From Phaeosaccion multiseriatum (Eukaryota; Ochrophyta, other classes), in NCBI GenBank assembly GCA_965112735.1, contig OZ218953.1, positions 496,001 through 560,000 of the forward strand: a DNA stretch of 64,000 bases, given 5' to 3'. Positions within the stretch are counted from its first letter, which is position 1; the number at the start of each line of letters is the position of its first letter. This document shows positions 1 to 9,942 of the stretch, one piece after another. Position numbers and translations under genes: made by a program. The notes below the pieces were generated by a model. It worked only from the letters and a program-made list of their open reading frames with translations, did not search any database and was not told the origin of the DNA.

Positions 1-2
1 AG

Positions 3-602
3 AAGCAAGAGCTTCTCGCCTACGTCAAGTCGTATGTCGAGACAGATGCGCGAGCAGAAAGATGGATAGGGGCGCCAGAGCCCGCTGAGACGGCAGAAAA
101 GGGACATGATCCAGTAGCGTCTGCAGATGAAGAGCATGACGCAAAAGAGGACGAAGGGGAAGGAGAGGGCGATGTCAGCCCAACGGCAGCGGATGAAGAG
201 GGGGAAGAGGAGGCCGCAGCGACATCGCCATCCCCCAGGGGGGGAAGGGGGGGGGTGAGCGCTGGTGAGCGAGAGGCTCTGCTCGCAGGCGCCGCAGACG
301 TGGAGAGGACGGAGGGAGATGTGACGGGGGTGGGGAGTGCACGATGGGTCGAGAGCGTCATGAGCAAAGACGGAGGCGAAGACAGTCGGTCGGCGCTGGA
401 GGCGATGCAGGAGGAGGAGGGAACAGGCGTACCGTTGGACGAAGGAGAGGCCAAACAATCAGACGAAGGAGATAGAGGGCAAGAGGAGGACGACGACGTG
501 GCACTAGTCTCGGGTGCCAAGTCTCGAGCGGGCAGAGCGCTGAAGCGCCCCAGGCGGGAGGCGACAACACGAGAGGAGACGAGTGAACGCCCACGGAATT
601 AA
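3..602 (+). CDS. 3' end of an unrecognised acidic protein (5' partial)
   Basis: One reading frame is open from the left edge to a TAA at 600-602, giving about 199 residues of a C-terminal part. The first 25 residues (…ELLAYVKSYVETD…) look globular and helical. The rest is rich in Glu, Asp, Ser and Ala, and ends in a basic stretch (RAGRALKRPRREATTREE) that could be a nuclear localisation signal. A GGGGTGAGC sequence at about 252-260 could be a splice donor, so the tail beyond it is less certain. I do not recognise the family. Acidic tails with basic patches are common in nuclear or chromatin proteins, but that is inference only. Confidence 0.45.
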   Translation, partial: KQELLAYVKSYVETDARAERWIGAPEPAETAEKGHDPVASADEEHDAKEDEGEGEGDVSPTAADEEGEEEAAATSPSPRGGRGGVSAGEREALLAGAADVERTEGDVTGVGSARWVESVMSKDGGEDSRSALEAMQEEEGTGVPLDEGEAKQSDEGDRGQEEDDDVALVSGAKSRAGRALKRPRREATTREETSERPRN

Positions 603-1263
603 GCAGAGAAAGTGGCGCAAAGACAGATGTCGAAATGGAGGATCTTGGAAGGGGGGAAGCGGACTAAACCCTGACGTGGGCCCGACGTCGGCTGGTAGCA
701 GATAGCATACTAGCAGGTAGTATAGTCTCGGTTCGGTACAGTCCCGGGGACGTACACACCGCTGTGTGTTCTTTTGAAAGTCAATGTATTATGTATTATC
801 CAAACCCAACCAGACCCCGCGCCCGCTGTTCTCGGCAACACGCCCCTCTGCCGCCCGGCTCACACACATGCACACGGACGTCCACACGCGTTCTCGGCCA
901 AAGCACGAGCCGTCTAATGTACGTGTCTCGATGACGTCCGATGCCTTTCTTTGCTTCAAGTTCCTAAACTCTTTCTTGAGCTCCGCCTCACCGAGTTAAG
1001 ACCTTTGGAAGAGAGAGGGAGTGAGGGGGGCAGGACAGGGCCAGCGTCAGAGACGGCCCAGCGCCTGCGGAACGGCGAGCGCTGGGTTCTAAAACAGAGA
1101 ATATCCCCACTCACCTGGCTACCCGGCCGCCGTGATTGGCTGGAGATGCTTGTCGTCAAGGCCTCGAGTCCCACCGACTACTAGCGGGGGACCATCAAAA
1201 CATCCACCCTAGCCCCCCCCCGCCCCCGTATGACCACCAACTCCACCCCCTTAGGGAGGAAGA
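603..1263. other. Intergenic region with a fragment of the GATAGC-rich element
   Basis: No convincing coding sequence. Positions about 670-725 (CCCTGACGTG…CGGCTGGTAGCAGATAGCAT) resemble the ends and internal units of the MITE-like element at 30768-30914 and 31477-31600, so this is probably a decayed third copy. The remainder is unremarkable. Confidence 0.4.
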
Positions 1264-2690
1264 ACCTCTTCACCTCCACTTCCTCCTCCTCCTCGTCGTC
1301 GTCGTCCTCATCCTTCTCCTCCTCCTCCTCCTCCTCCTCCTCCTCCTCCTCCTCCTCCTCCTCCTCCTCCTCCTCCTCCTCCTCCTCCTCCTCCTCCTCC
1401 TCCTCCTCCTCCTCCTCCTCCTCCTCCTCCTCCTCCTCCTCCTCCTCCTCCTCCTCCTCCTCCTCCTCCTCCTCCTCCTCCTCCTCCTCCTCCTCCTCCT
1501 CCTCCTCCTCCTCCTCCTCCTCCTCCTCCTCCTCCTCCTCCTCCTCCTCCTCCTCCTCCTCCTCCTCCTCCTCCTCCTCCTCCTCCTCCTCCTCCTCCTC
1601 CTCCTCCTCCTCCTCCTCCTCCTCCTCCTCCTCCTCCTCCTCCTCCTCCTCCTCCTCCTCCTCCTCCTCCTCCTCCTCCTCCTCCTCCTCCTCCTCCTCC
1701 TCCTCCTCCTCCTCCTCCTCCTCCTCCTCCTCCTCCTCCTCCTCCTCCTCCTCCTCCTCCTCCTCCTCCTCCTCCTCCTCCTCCTCCTCCTCCTCCTCCT
1801 CCTCCTCCTCCTCCTCCTCCTCCTCCTCCTCCTTCCTCCTCCTCCTTCCCCTCCTCCTCCTCCTCCTTCCTCCTCCTCCTCCTCCTCCTCCTCCTCCTCC
1901 TCCTCCTCCTCCTCCTCCTCCTCCTCCTCCTCCTCCTCCTCCTCCTCCTCCTCCTCCTCTTCCTCCTCCTCCTCCTCCTCCTCCTCCTCCTCCTCCTCCT
2001 CCTCCTCCTCCTCCTCCTCCTCCTCCTCCTCCTCCTCCTCCTCCTCCTCCTCCTCCTCCTCCTCCTCCTCCTCCTCCTCCTCCTCCTCCTCCTCCTCCTC
2101 CTCCTCCTCCTCCTCCTCCTCCTCCTCCTCCTCCTCCTCCTCCTCCTCCTCCTCCTCCTCCTCCTCCTCCTCCTCCTCCTCCTCCTCCTCCCTCCTCCCC
2201 CTCCTCCTTCCCCCCTCCTCCCCCTCCTCCTCCTCCTCCTCCTCCTCCTCCTCCTCCTCCTCCTCCTCCTCCTCCTCCTCCTCCTCCTCCTCCTCCTCCT
2301 CCTCCTCCTCCTCCTCCTCCTCCTCCTCCTCCTCCTCCTCCTCCTCCTCCTCCTCCTCCTTCTCCTCCTCCTCCCCCTCCTTCTCCTTCTCCTCCTCCTT
2401 CCCCCCCCCCTCCTCCTTCCCCTCCTCCCCCTCGTCCTTCCCCTCCTCCTCCTCCTCCTCCTCCTCCTCCTCCTCCTCCTCCTCCTCCTCCTCCTTCTCC
2501 TCCTCCTCCCCCTCCTTCTCCTTCTCCTCCTCCTTCCCCCCCCCCTCCTCCTTCCCCTCCTCCCCCTCGTCCTTCCCCTCCTCCACCCCCTCCTCCTCCT
2601 CCTCCTCGCTCTCCTCCTCCCCCTCCTCCTCCTCCTCCTTCTCCTCGCTCTCCTCGCTCTCCTCCTCCCTTCTACTTGTCTTGCGCTGGT
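1264..2690. repeat. Very long (CTC)n / (GAG)n microsatellite, 1.4 kb
   Basis: This is almost pure CTC triplets on the plus strand, with scattered CCT/CTT variants from about 1833 on. Near the right end an imperfect block is duplicated with a spacing of about 134 bp (about 2359-2444 and 2493-2582; both contain CTCCCCCTCCTTCTCC). Several frames stay open through it only because of composition (poly-Leu/Ser/Pro on plus, poly-Glu/Arg/Gly on minus). Its true length may be mis-assembled. Confidence 0.95.
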
Positions 2691-2826
2691 TCCCACCACT
2701 TGAAGAAGACCGGGGAAGCTGACTATACAGTCTCTTGTTCTGCCTTTTCAGCGACTCTTCTTGGCGATACTGTGCGAGTAGCTCCTCCATCGTCTTGATG
2801 ATACGCTTTTCTGCGGTAGGGCCCAT
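1270..2826 (-). CDS. Possible gene whose body is the GAG microsatellite (poly-Glu/Arg ORF)
   Basis: A 518-codon minus-strand ORF starts with an ATG at 2824-2826. About 55 residues of normal composition (MGPTAEKRIIKTMEELLAQY…LKRQNKRLYSQLPRSSSSG) precede the triplet repeat. This N-terminus is predicted helical and charged and may be coiled coil, and nothing in it looks repeat-derived. The rest is poly-Glu, then poly-Gly and poly-Arg forced by the repeat. It may be a real gene with an expanded acidic tract, a first exon spliced elsewhere, or chance. I lean to a real 5' exon and doubt the full ORF. Confidence 0.25.
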   Translation of the reverse strand: MGPTAEKRIIKTMEELLAQYRQEESLKRQNKRLYSQLPRSSSSGGNQRKTSRREEESEESEEKEEEEEGEEESEEEEEEGVEEGKDEGEEGKEEGGGKEEEKEKEGEEEEKEEEEEEEEEEEEEEEEEGKDEGEEGKEEGGGKEEEKEKEGEEEEKEEEEEEEEEEEEEEEEEEEEEEEEEEEEEEEEEEEEEEEEEEEEEGEEGGRRRGRREEEEEEEEEEEEEEEEEEEEEEEEEEEEEEEEEEEEEEEEEEEEEEEEEEEEEEEEEEEEEEEEEEEEEEEEEEEEEEEEEEEEEEEEEEEEEEEEEEEEEEEEEEEEGGGGGGEGGGGRRRRRRRRRRRRRRRRRRRRRRRRRRRRRRRRRRRRRRRRRRRRRRRRRRRRRRRRRRRRRRRRRRRRRRRRRRRRRRRRRRRRRRRRRRRRRRRRRRRRRRRRRRRRRRRRRRRRRRRRRRRRRRRRRRRRRRRRRRRRRRRRRRRRRRRRRRRRRRRRRRRRRRRRRRRRRRMRTTTTRRRRKWR

Positions 2827-3059
2827 CCTTTTGAAAGAGAGAAGAGAGAAGATTGAAGATTGTGTTCAATAAGGTAGGTGTGTGGTGTGTGAGAGCCGAG
2901 ACGGCCCACGGGGGGGCGGCGGGGGGGTCCCAAGTCTGGGCGCGGCGCTAGAGTGTAAAAGTAAAGCAACTTTCCCCCGCATTATATTATGTCAATAAAG
3001 CCTTCTCGCGGGCCGGGGCCGGGCCGGGGGGCGCCCCCTCTCTCTCTGATCCTTGCCGA

Positions 3060-3600
3060 GCTTGCTCAAGCACCAGAAGGAAGCGGAGGAGAGAAGTGCT
3101 GCATTTCCCCCTGCACGTTCGGGTGCCTCTGAGGAGGAGGAGAAGGAACAGCAGGCAGAGGCGATGATGGCAGAGGCTTCTTTCGCGCTGCGGCGGTGGA
3201 GCTTGGCCTAAGGGCCAGGTAAGGTGTGGAGGACAAGCCCAAGGCTTCTCCAGATGAGGCCCTCGTTGCAGAGGTGCTTGTCCTATTACTACCTTCGGTG
3301 AAGCGGGTGATATTCTCCTACTTTTTCAATCAGGCCGGCATATTCCTCTCCGTCTGGACCTGTCTGCCTCACTGAAGAAGATCACATTTGGGTATGAGTT
3401 TCTTCAGCACGTGGTCCTTCCTTGTGGTGTGGAGGAGATGGTGATGGGGAGAATGTCCAACCTCCCTCTGGAGCTGCCGGCTATTTCTTTAGTCAGCGCG
3501 TGGACCTGCCTTGTGGTGTGGAGGAGGTGGTGATGGGGTATGCATTTAACCTCCCTCTGGAGCTGCTGCTGTCTTGTTCTTGTTCTCCCTGTCACTCTCT
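3060..3600 (+). pseudogene. Broken copy of the FNIP/LRR-like repeat gene
   Basis: This stretch matches the gene at 11140-12877 piecewise. It has the GGCTTCTTTCGCG/GTGGAGCT…GGCCT block near 3175-3210, then GAGGC(C)CTCGTT…AGGT…CTGCC/CTACC…TTCAATCAGGCCG (3260-3340, compare 11630-11710). Next come CTGCCTCACTGAAGAAGATCA (3365-3386) and two copies of CTTCCTTGTGGTGTGGAGGAG(A/G)TGG. In translation, pieces such as LPLELPA and VVLPCGVEE are recognisable, but stops and frame changes interrupt them (TAA after ALRRWSLA; frame change after LPLELPA). It is most simply a decayed paralogue or duplicated fragment. Confidence 0.65.
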
Positions 3601-3769
3601 CTCTCGCCTCTCTCGTTCCCCGGCCCTCCCTGATGAATCTCCCTCCCCCCTCTCTCCCCTCCCCTGCCCCCCTCTCTCTCTCCCCGTGTCTCTTCCCCTC
3701 CACACTCCCTCTCCTTCTCTCTCTCCCCAATACACTACGTGTCCCCCTCAAACACTTCCAGGATCTCAG

Positions 3770-3890
3770 ACAGCTGCTTCCAGAAGTGTGTGGTGAAGAT
3801 CAATGAAGCTGACCTTAGTGTAGGGGAGATGTCCTGCATAGACAAATACATGGAAGGCGCAGGTGAGCGAGTAGCGAAGATGGACACAAG
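3770..3890 (+). pseudogene. Small-Tim (Tim9/Tim10-type) exon fragment with a damaged second cysteine pair
   Basis: After a good acceptor (ACTTCCAG at about 3760-3768) the frame reads RISDSCFQKCV…DLSVGEMSCIDKYMEG, then ERVAKM. This fits the small Tim chaperone fold of the mitochondrial intermembrane space: a first CX3C (CFQKC), a loop with an L-S-x-x-E block, a second cysteine motif, and a K-Y-hydrophobic helix. In intact members the second motif is also CX3C. Here it reads CIDKY, as if about four residues including the last Cys were lost. No complete upstream exon is visible and the neighbourhood is full of broken genes, so a pseudogene or captured exon is likely. Tim9 versus Tim10 cannot be decided. 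Confidence 0.45.
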
Positions 3891-3961
3891 TTTCATCAAG
3901 TGCTTTGACTACTTGGCCGTGTCTGTCTGTTGTGAGAAGGGGAAGGACGGGGGGAGGACAA

Positions 3962-3963
<2 letters not shown>

Positions 3964-4004
<41 letters not shown>
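3964..4004. repeat. (CT)n microsatellite
   Basis: An uninterrupted run of about 20 CT dinucleotides just downstream of the small-Tim-like fragment. Confidence 0.95.
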
Positions 4005-4008
<4 letters not shown>

Positions 4009-4597
4009 CTCTCGCGCTCAGCAATGCAGGAGTTAGTTCGAGTGCACGCTGGCTCTGACTGAATGGTTGAATGCCTGCCCCGGCTGGTCTTTTGGGCTCG
4101 ACTTTTGTGCCGTGTTGCCGTATTGCTCGTGTTCAGGGCATCAATGGCCGCGGCTGATCTGCCCCGTCCTGTTTCTGCGTTCCCCTCCTCCCTTCCCTCC
4201 CCCGCTTTCTCTCCTTTTCCCCCTCCTCTCTCTCTCTCTCTGTGCAGAGCCCCTCCACGAAGTGGAGGAAGTGGGCAGAGGGGTTGGACGAACGACACAT
4301 TAGAGCCTCAACAGCCCTTTGTCTTCGTCGCTCACCACCGTCTTTCGGCCGGGACCGTACTTGCCCTCTCCGGTCATTGAGTCAAGTCAATGAAGAGCAG
4401 GGGGGGGGGAAGCCCTGTCTGTCTTCAACCCGCAGGGACCCGCAGGGACGCCGCAAGTTGAAGGCTTTTTCCGAGCAGAGGCACACCGCGGCACTACGGT
4501 CTTTCTGTGGCCGCCTTCCCATCAACAAGGCGGGCGGGGAGCGACACCTTCCTGGTAGATATCACAGACTGAGCACGAAACCATCGGATACGGCGCC

Positions 4598-4676
4598 CTA
4601 TCTCTCTTCCTTCCTTCCTTCCTTCCTTCCTTCCTTCCTTCCTTCCTTCCTTCCTTCCTTCCTTCCTTCCTTCCTT
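4598..4676. repeat. (CCTT)n microsatellite
   Basis: About 19 perfect TTCC tetranucleotides. The surrounding 3.9-4.9 kb has only pyrimidine-rich low-complexity DNA and no ORF I can support. Confidence 0.95.
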
Positions 4677-4902
4677 GTGTTTGGGAGGTGGAAGGGGCTG
4701 ATGCTTCTCACACCCCGGCGTGAAAGTGAGGGAGAGACAGAGCGAGTGGGTGGTGAGTGAGTGAATGGGTGAGTGAGTCATGCAATCTGAATGGGTAAAT
4801 CCCTTGCTCCACCCATCCCCGCCATCTGTCTCTCTACCTCTACTCTCTCCACCTCCACTCTCCCTCTCTTTCTGCCTCTTCTCTCTCTCCCTCCCTCTAG
4901 AC

Positions 4903-5450
4903 ATGCGGCGAGAAGGGGAGTCTACCAGCGCCTCTGACCCCGTGCTGGAGCTCGGCGCAGACGGTTTCGACCTCTCTGCCAAGCCGGCAGCAGCCGTCGC
5001 CACGGCAAGAAGATTAGCAGCAGTTGGTGATACAAGGAGTCCAAGCGGCGCTGGGCAAGGCGCTGTGTAACCTTGGGATGGGCTTACTTAAGTGTTACAA
5101 GCTTGGAGCGGCTGATGAGGCTCTACTTGATGCACAGCGCTACTTGCAAGCCTCGGTTCACAGGGCAGCGGAAGCACTCAGCAGGGACTTCTTCGTCTTC
5201 GTGTTCGTCTTCGTCTTCTCTGCCTTCTTCTCCCCTGCCTGCTGCTGCTGCTGCCACTGAGACTTTGGCGGCAGCGCTCAGACAGAAACAGGAGACGCTC
5301 CTGCAGGTTAGCGACGATCCTTTTTGCCTCTGCCCTTTTGTTGCCATCGCATCCTATCTCATATCTGCCCCACCCCTTCCTGCCTGCCTGCCTGCCGGTG
5401 GTGGCGACCCAGACGGAGCTGGATATGTGGGATCTGCGAACGCTTGAGTG
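4903..5450 (+). pseudogene. Frame-broken helical protein fragment (unrecognised)
   Basis: Three protein-like stretches lie in order in three frames. They are ELGADGFDLSAKPAAAVATAR (about 4950-5010), AALGKALCNLGMGLLKCYKLGAADEALLDAQRYLQ followed by HRAAEALSRD (5040-5190), and TETLAAALRQKQETLLQ ending at a GTTAGC donor (about 5255-5306). A possible later exon is VVATQTELDMWDLRTLECC (5397-5456). All look amphipathic and alpha-helical. No splice sites join the first two, and the join of the second and third needs a frame change inside a TTCGTC microsatellite. It is either a decaying gene or an assembly with indels. The dispersed motif CAGTTGGTGATACAA sits exactly at the first frame change (5021-5035). 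Confidence 0.3.
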
Positions 5451-6599
5451 CTGCAGAAAGCTCAGCGATTGGGCGGGCATGAAGTGGGTGGGTCTTTGGG
5501 TGTGGGTGGATGGGTGGATGGGGTAGGTTGGAGGATGGGTGGAGGAGTGGGTGGGTAGTCAAGTCAATCATTCAGTCACCGGTACACCTGTGAAAACCCA
5601 ACCTCTGTACCAATCTATATACGCTACTCGCAATGCACCGCTTCTCGCGATGAAAGAGGCACGTTCCCTGCCCATACACCTCTAACCCCCTTCGGTCCAT
5701 GCGCCTCGTTCGAGAATAGGAGGCTTGTGGCCACTACCGTGCGCAGGGTTTCGGGGGAAAGCACTTTGTGTTGCGGTGGGACCTGGAGTCGATCGAGGGA
5801 CGATACAGTGTTGTAACAGCCACGAGGGAGCTTGCGAGCAGAAGCAAAACCATTTCAAGACTGGCTGAGCCACGCATACCTGGTCCACTCTGCGGTCGTT
5901 GTAGAGGCCATTGAGCATCATGGCCCCTGTCTTGATGGAGTGCGATGGGACAGACAGGCGTCCCCAAGCAGCAAATGTCCTTGCCCGTTTCGCGACCGTG
6001 TCGGAGAAGCTCCCGCCACAGCTTAAAAGCTCTTGGATTGTTCGGCGGGGGCCGCTGCTCCCACACGGTCGGTGCTTCCGCGGCCGGCGTGGGTGCCCTC
6101 CTTGTCCACAAGATCCACGTGGTCGGAGAGGAACTTCTTCTCCGTCTCGTTGTTGGCCTTGGAGAGGATAAAAGTCCTTCGCGGTCGTGCGGGTTTGCCC
6201 GGGGCGCATGACGAGCGCAAACTCGTTCAACCCGGGGTGGAGCAGAACTCAGAACTTGAAGGGATTCGGACTTGGGCTCCCCCGTTGGCAGTGGCAGGGG
6301 AGAGAAATGGACATCCCTCTAGATGTCCCTTTTTCTCCAGCAATTGCCCCACTATAGGAGCAGCCACGTCTGCTTCTTTGTTGTTCTGCGGACGAGATCG
6401 AGAAGGGCAGAGGAGTAGCCAGGGGGGTGGAGAGAGCAAACCAGTCCTCGAAGCAATGCATCATGGGTGTTGTGATGTTTCTCTCCTAGAGATCAATGTC
6501 GTACTTGCACGGGTTGTGGGAAAGCGTCTTATTAGCTACAATGTTTACGAAAGGAAACTAGACATCAATATCCAGTGTCGACATCGACAATTCTTCGCC
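5451..6599. other. No recognisable gene
   Basis: Overlapping ORFs of 60-196 codons exist on both strands, but none has a recognisable motif. The stretch lies downstream of the copia RNase H relic (which runs on the minus strand), so part of it may be the old 3' end or LTR of that element. I could not find a matching pair of LTRs. Confidence 0.4.
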
Positions 6600-7650
6600 T
6601 GGTACTGTCTCTACTACGCATAAAGCTACAATATGGTCCGGGTCACGTGCTTCGTCAAGATATCAGCCAACTGCGCCTTCGAAGCGACGTACTCGAACGC
6701 AAAGAGCTCGTCCTTCACCGCGTCTTGCAGAAAATGAAACCGAACATCAATGTGCTTCATCCTCCGAGTCGATGCATTGCTCTCCTCCAGCTTTATGCAC
6801 CCCATGTTGTCCTCAAAAACAACCGTCGCCGCCGACAAGTCATCAGGGAACAAGAAACTCAATACCTGCCTAATATGTAGCATCTCCTTCACACAGTCGC
6901 TGGCCGCCATGTACGCACTCTCCAGCGAAGACATTGCCACACTCAGCTGCAGTCGCACACCCCAAGTGATAAGGCGCACCTCCGTACATCAAAGCGTAAC
7001 CAGTCGCACTCCTGCATAAGCTTCCAAAACACACTCGCCATTGCCAAACAAAAGGGCGATATCCACAGTACAAGTACTTTGTACCTTTCAGGTAACCAGG
7101 GTTCTTCATATAGTGCGACAGCTCTCGAACCGCATAAGCCTTTCCAATTGGAAATCCACACCATAACGCCCACCACACCGCACCGGGGTATGTGGTGGAC
7201 ATTTTGATGTGGATTTCCAACTGGACAAGGCTTATGCTGTTCGAGAGCTGTCGCAGTAATCCTCCTTGTCAGACATAAAAGCCACGTCAGCTGCAGACGA
7301 AGACACCGGGAGTTGAGAGAAAAACTCGGGCGGAATCCAATCCAGACTTCACAACAAAAACTTGTTGTCCAGCTCTGTGGAGAGCCAGTCCACCACGTCC
7401 TGCTTTCCTCCGCAGGACAAATCATCAACAAATACAAGAAGGTTGCCGATAAGCTCCCCATTCTTCCACAAAGCAAATAAACACGGCTCAGCACCGCGCT
7501 ATTGCCATCCAAGCTCAAGCAGAAGCTTCACCAATGTCTGATATCAGCGTCATAGCGCGCCTTCTTTAAGCACATGACCTTGCCTTGCTTCACATACACC
7601 CCCTCATGCTCTTGAAGAGGTGCGTTGCCTTGCCATCCTGAGCCAGGGAC
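6600..7650 (-). mobile_element. Degenerate Ty1/copia retrotransposon (RT and RNase H part)
   Basis: On the minus strand, high to low coordinate, the copia order is visible in shifting frames. It starts with an EGVYVKQGKVMCLKKARY block (about 7605-7550, the usual reverse-transcriptase segment before the catalytic box). Next is PCLFALWKNGELIGNLLVFV followed by the FVDD box (about 7495-7410). Then comes the R-E-L-S-x-Y-M-K-N-P and YLKGTKYL region (about 7130-7060). Last is an RNase H end with E-S-A-Y-M-A, DNMGCIKL, KHIDVRFHFLQD and QLADILTKH (6930-6640). Stops and at least three frame changes separate the blocks, so it is non-autonomous. I see no intact integrase or LTR pair. Confidence 0.85.
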
Positions 7651-8640
7651 AGAAGCGCACGTAGAGCCATATCCATTCCGCGCCAATGCCAGCTAATGCC
7701 CAGGCTTTGGTGTACTGCTTCGTGCAGCGGGGGCAGCCATAGTGCGTCTCTTGCTTGCCTACCTGGAACATCTCGTCGCTGTTGCTGCTCCTTCGTCGCT
7801 GCTGCTGCTCGCTGGCTGGACTGCCTCCTGCTGCGCCGCGTCTGTCCGTCGTACCTCGTCGTCGCTGCTGCTAGCGAGATCAACTACTCCACCCGTATGC
7901 TGCCCCTCCCACGTGCACGAGGTCCTCTGCCCTGGGGCCATGCAGGGAGCCACACTGCCTTCTCGCTCCTCTTGTCCTTCTCCAAGGCCTCACCCGGCGC
8001 TGAAGGGTTGTTCGCTCTCGATGCCGCTCCCGAGTGGCCGAGCGAGCGCTCACCGGCCGAGCCGGCCTTTGTCTTCCCCAGAGAGCTTGGAGAAGTGGGT
8101 CGCGGGCCGCCATCCCCACCCCGGCTCCACTGGTAGGGTCTGCAAAGTCTGGAGGTACCTCCTCCGCCGCTTGACCGTCTGCGGTCGCGAGCAAGATGGG
8201 CGAGGGCGAGGACTTGTTTACCTTCCGTGACGGCAGTGTTGGCGCCAGCAGGGATGGCGCAGACTGGGACGAAGACTGGCAGCCCCTGCCCCCCATAAGG
8301 CCACCGAGAGGGGAGCACCCATGCCTGCTGCTGCGGCCTTGATGCCCGTGTGCAGAGAGGCTAGCAATTTCCCGCCTTTGCTAAACCTTTTCATCTTGTT
8401 CCGATACTTCTGAGAAAAGATACCACGGCATCGTCCACGTCTCTTTGTCGCCGCCGGACTTTCCGTCGTTACATAAATCGGTTCCTCTTCGGCTGACCTC
8501 ACAAGGGCGGCTCGAAGCTTGTCCGTAGACAAAGCTGCGCGAAGCGCCACCCTGCGCACTTTCTTGAGGCCCACCCAGAAGACACAGGAGACCACATACG
8601 AAATGCAAGAAAAAAAAAGCAAGGGCGACCAGTAGAGTGC
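7651..8640. other. Region upstream of the copia RT relic; no supported gene
   Basis: Both strands carry overlapping ORFs up to 168 codons. On the minus strand these are Ser/Asp/Glu-rich and then basic (for example KRRGRCRGIFSQKYRNKMKR near 8440-8380), in the position where a copia element has its integrase-RT linker. I see no zinc or DDE signature. It may be the decayed 5' part of the element, or unrelated spacer before the Myb gene. Confidence 0.3.
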
Positions 8641-9096
8641 ATGGAGCGCCACCAGGGAAGGGCTGAAGGGCAAGAGCCTATGCGCAGCCTTCTCCCGCAT
8701 CACTACTGCCCTCATCAGCACCACCCTCAGCTACCACAACAAGGGCAACAGCCCGCCTACCAGTCACCACGGCCGGCCCTACAGGTGGTCTCCTACCATC
8801 CACACCACCAGCAAGTGCATGCTGCGCCCGGGCAGCAATGGCTTGATGCCCCGTACTATTTCGATTCCCAGCACCATCCTTATCATCAACACCCTCGGCA
8901 ACATGGGGTGGATGCCGCCGCCGCCGCCACCGCCGCCGCCGCAGCAGCAGCATACTTTACCCAGCAGCAGCAGCGGCGGCAGCAGCAGCTTCAGCAAGCT
9001 CTGCAACAAACACTCCAGCAACATCACCAGCAACAACAGGAGCAACGACAACGACAACAATACCAACAATACCAGCAACAACAACAGCAGCAGCAG

Positions 9097-9153
<57 letters not shown>

Positions 9154-9894
9154 CAGCAGCAGCACCACCACCAACAATTACAACAATATCACCACTACTA
9201 CCACCACCACCACCAAAAACAACAACAACAACAACAACAACAACAGCAACAACAAAAGCAGCAGCAGCAGCACGACCACCACCGGGGGCTGAAGCGGCCT
9301 CTGCCAGCAGCGCCTCACTCGCCTTTGCCGCCTCCTTCGCACAGCTCAATCACGTCCTCCCCCTCCCCCCCTTCCTCCTCATCCTCTGGTGATCGATCAT
9401 CGCGGGAGGGCTCGATCCAGCAGGGCGAGATGCAGCTGAAGAAGAGGCGACTACAGCAGAAGGACTGTGACGACGGAGAGCAAGATGACGACAGTGATTC
9501 AGACTCTTCGCGGTCGTCCGTCTCGTCCTCTCGCCGCTGCCACCACCGTCACTACTCAGAGGTGGATGAGGAGGAGGTCAGCAGCGAGGGCGAGCAGTCA
9601 GCAGCGGAGGACGTTCAAGTGGTGTCCCCACCGGCAGACAGGAGAGCCGTGGTGCAGAAAGGGGCAGCAGCCGAAAAGTACGTCCTCCACCACGACCAGC
9701 ACCACCATCACCACCACCACCACCACCAACGCCGCCCAGCCAGCACGGAAGATGACAGCATGGGAGGCACCACTGGAGACGGGGGGGGCTCCGACGTCGA
9801 TAGCGAGTCTTCACGCAGCGAGGGAAAGGGCAAGGGCAGCAGCCAGAAGAATAGCTGCTCCACGACCGGCCAACAGCAGCAGCGAGGGGGGAGC

Positions 9895-9942
<48 letters not shown>

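Noticed and set aside
1270-2722. Very long ORFs of poly-Leu, poly-Ser, poly-Pro, poly-Arg or poly-Gly
   Set aside because: They arise because a stop-free triplet repeat is open in every frame. Only the minus-strand N-terminus at 2660-2826 looks protein-like.
5682-6230. ORFs downstream of the copia relic as a gag gene
   Set aside because: No zinc knuckle or gag-like block is visible, and position and orientation do not fit the minus-strand element.
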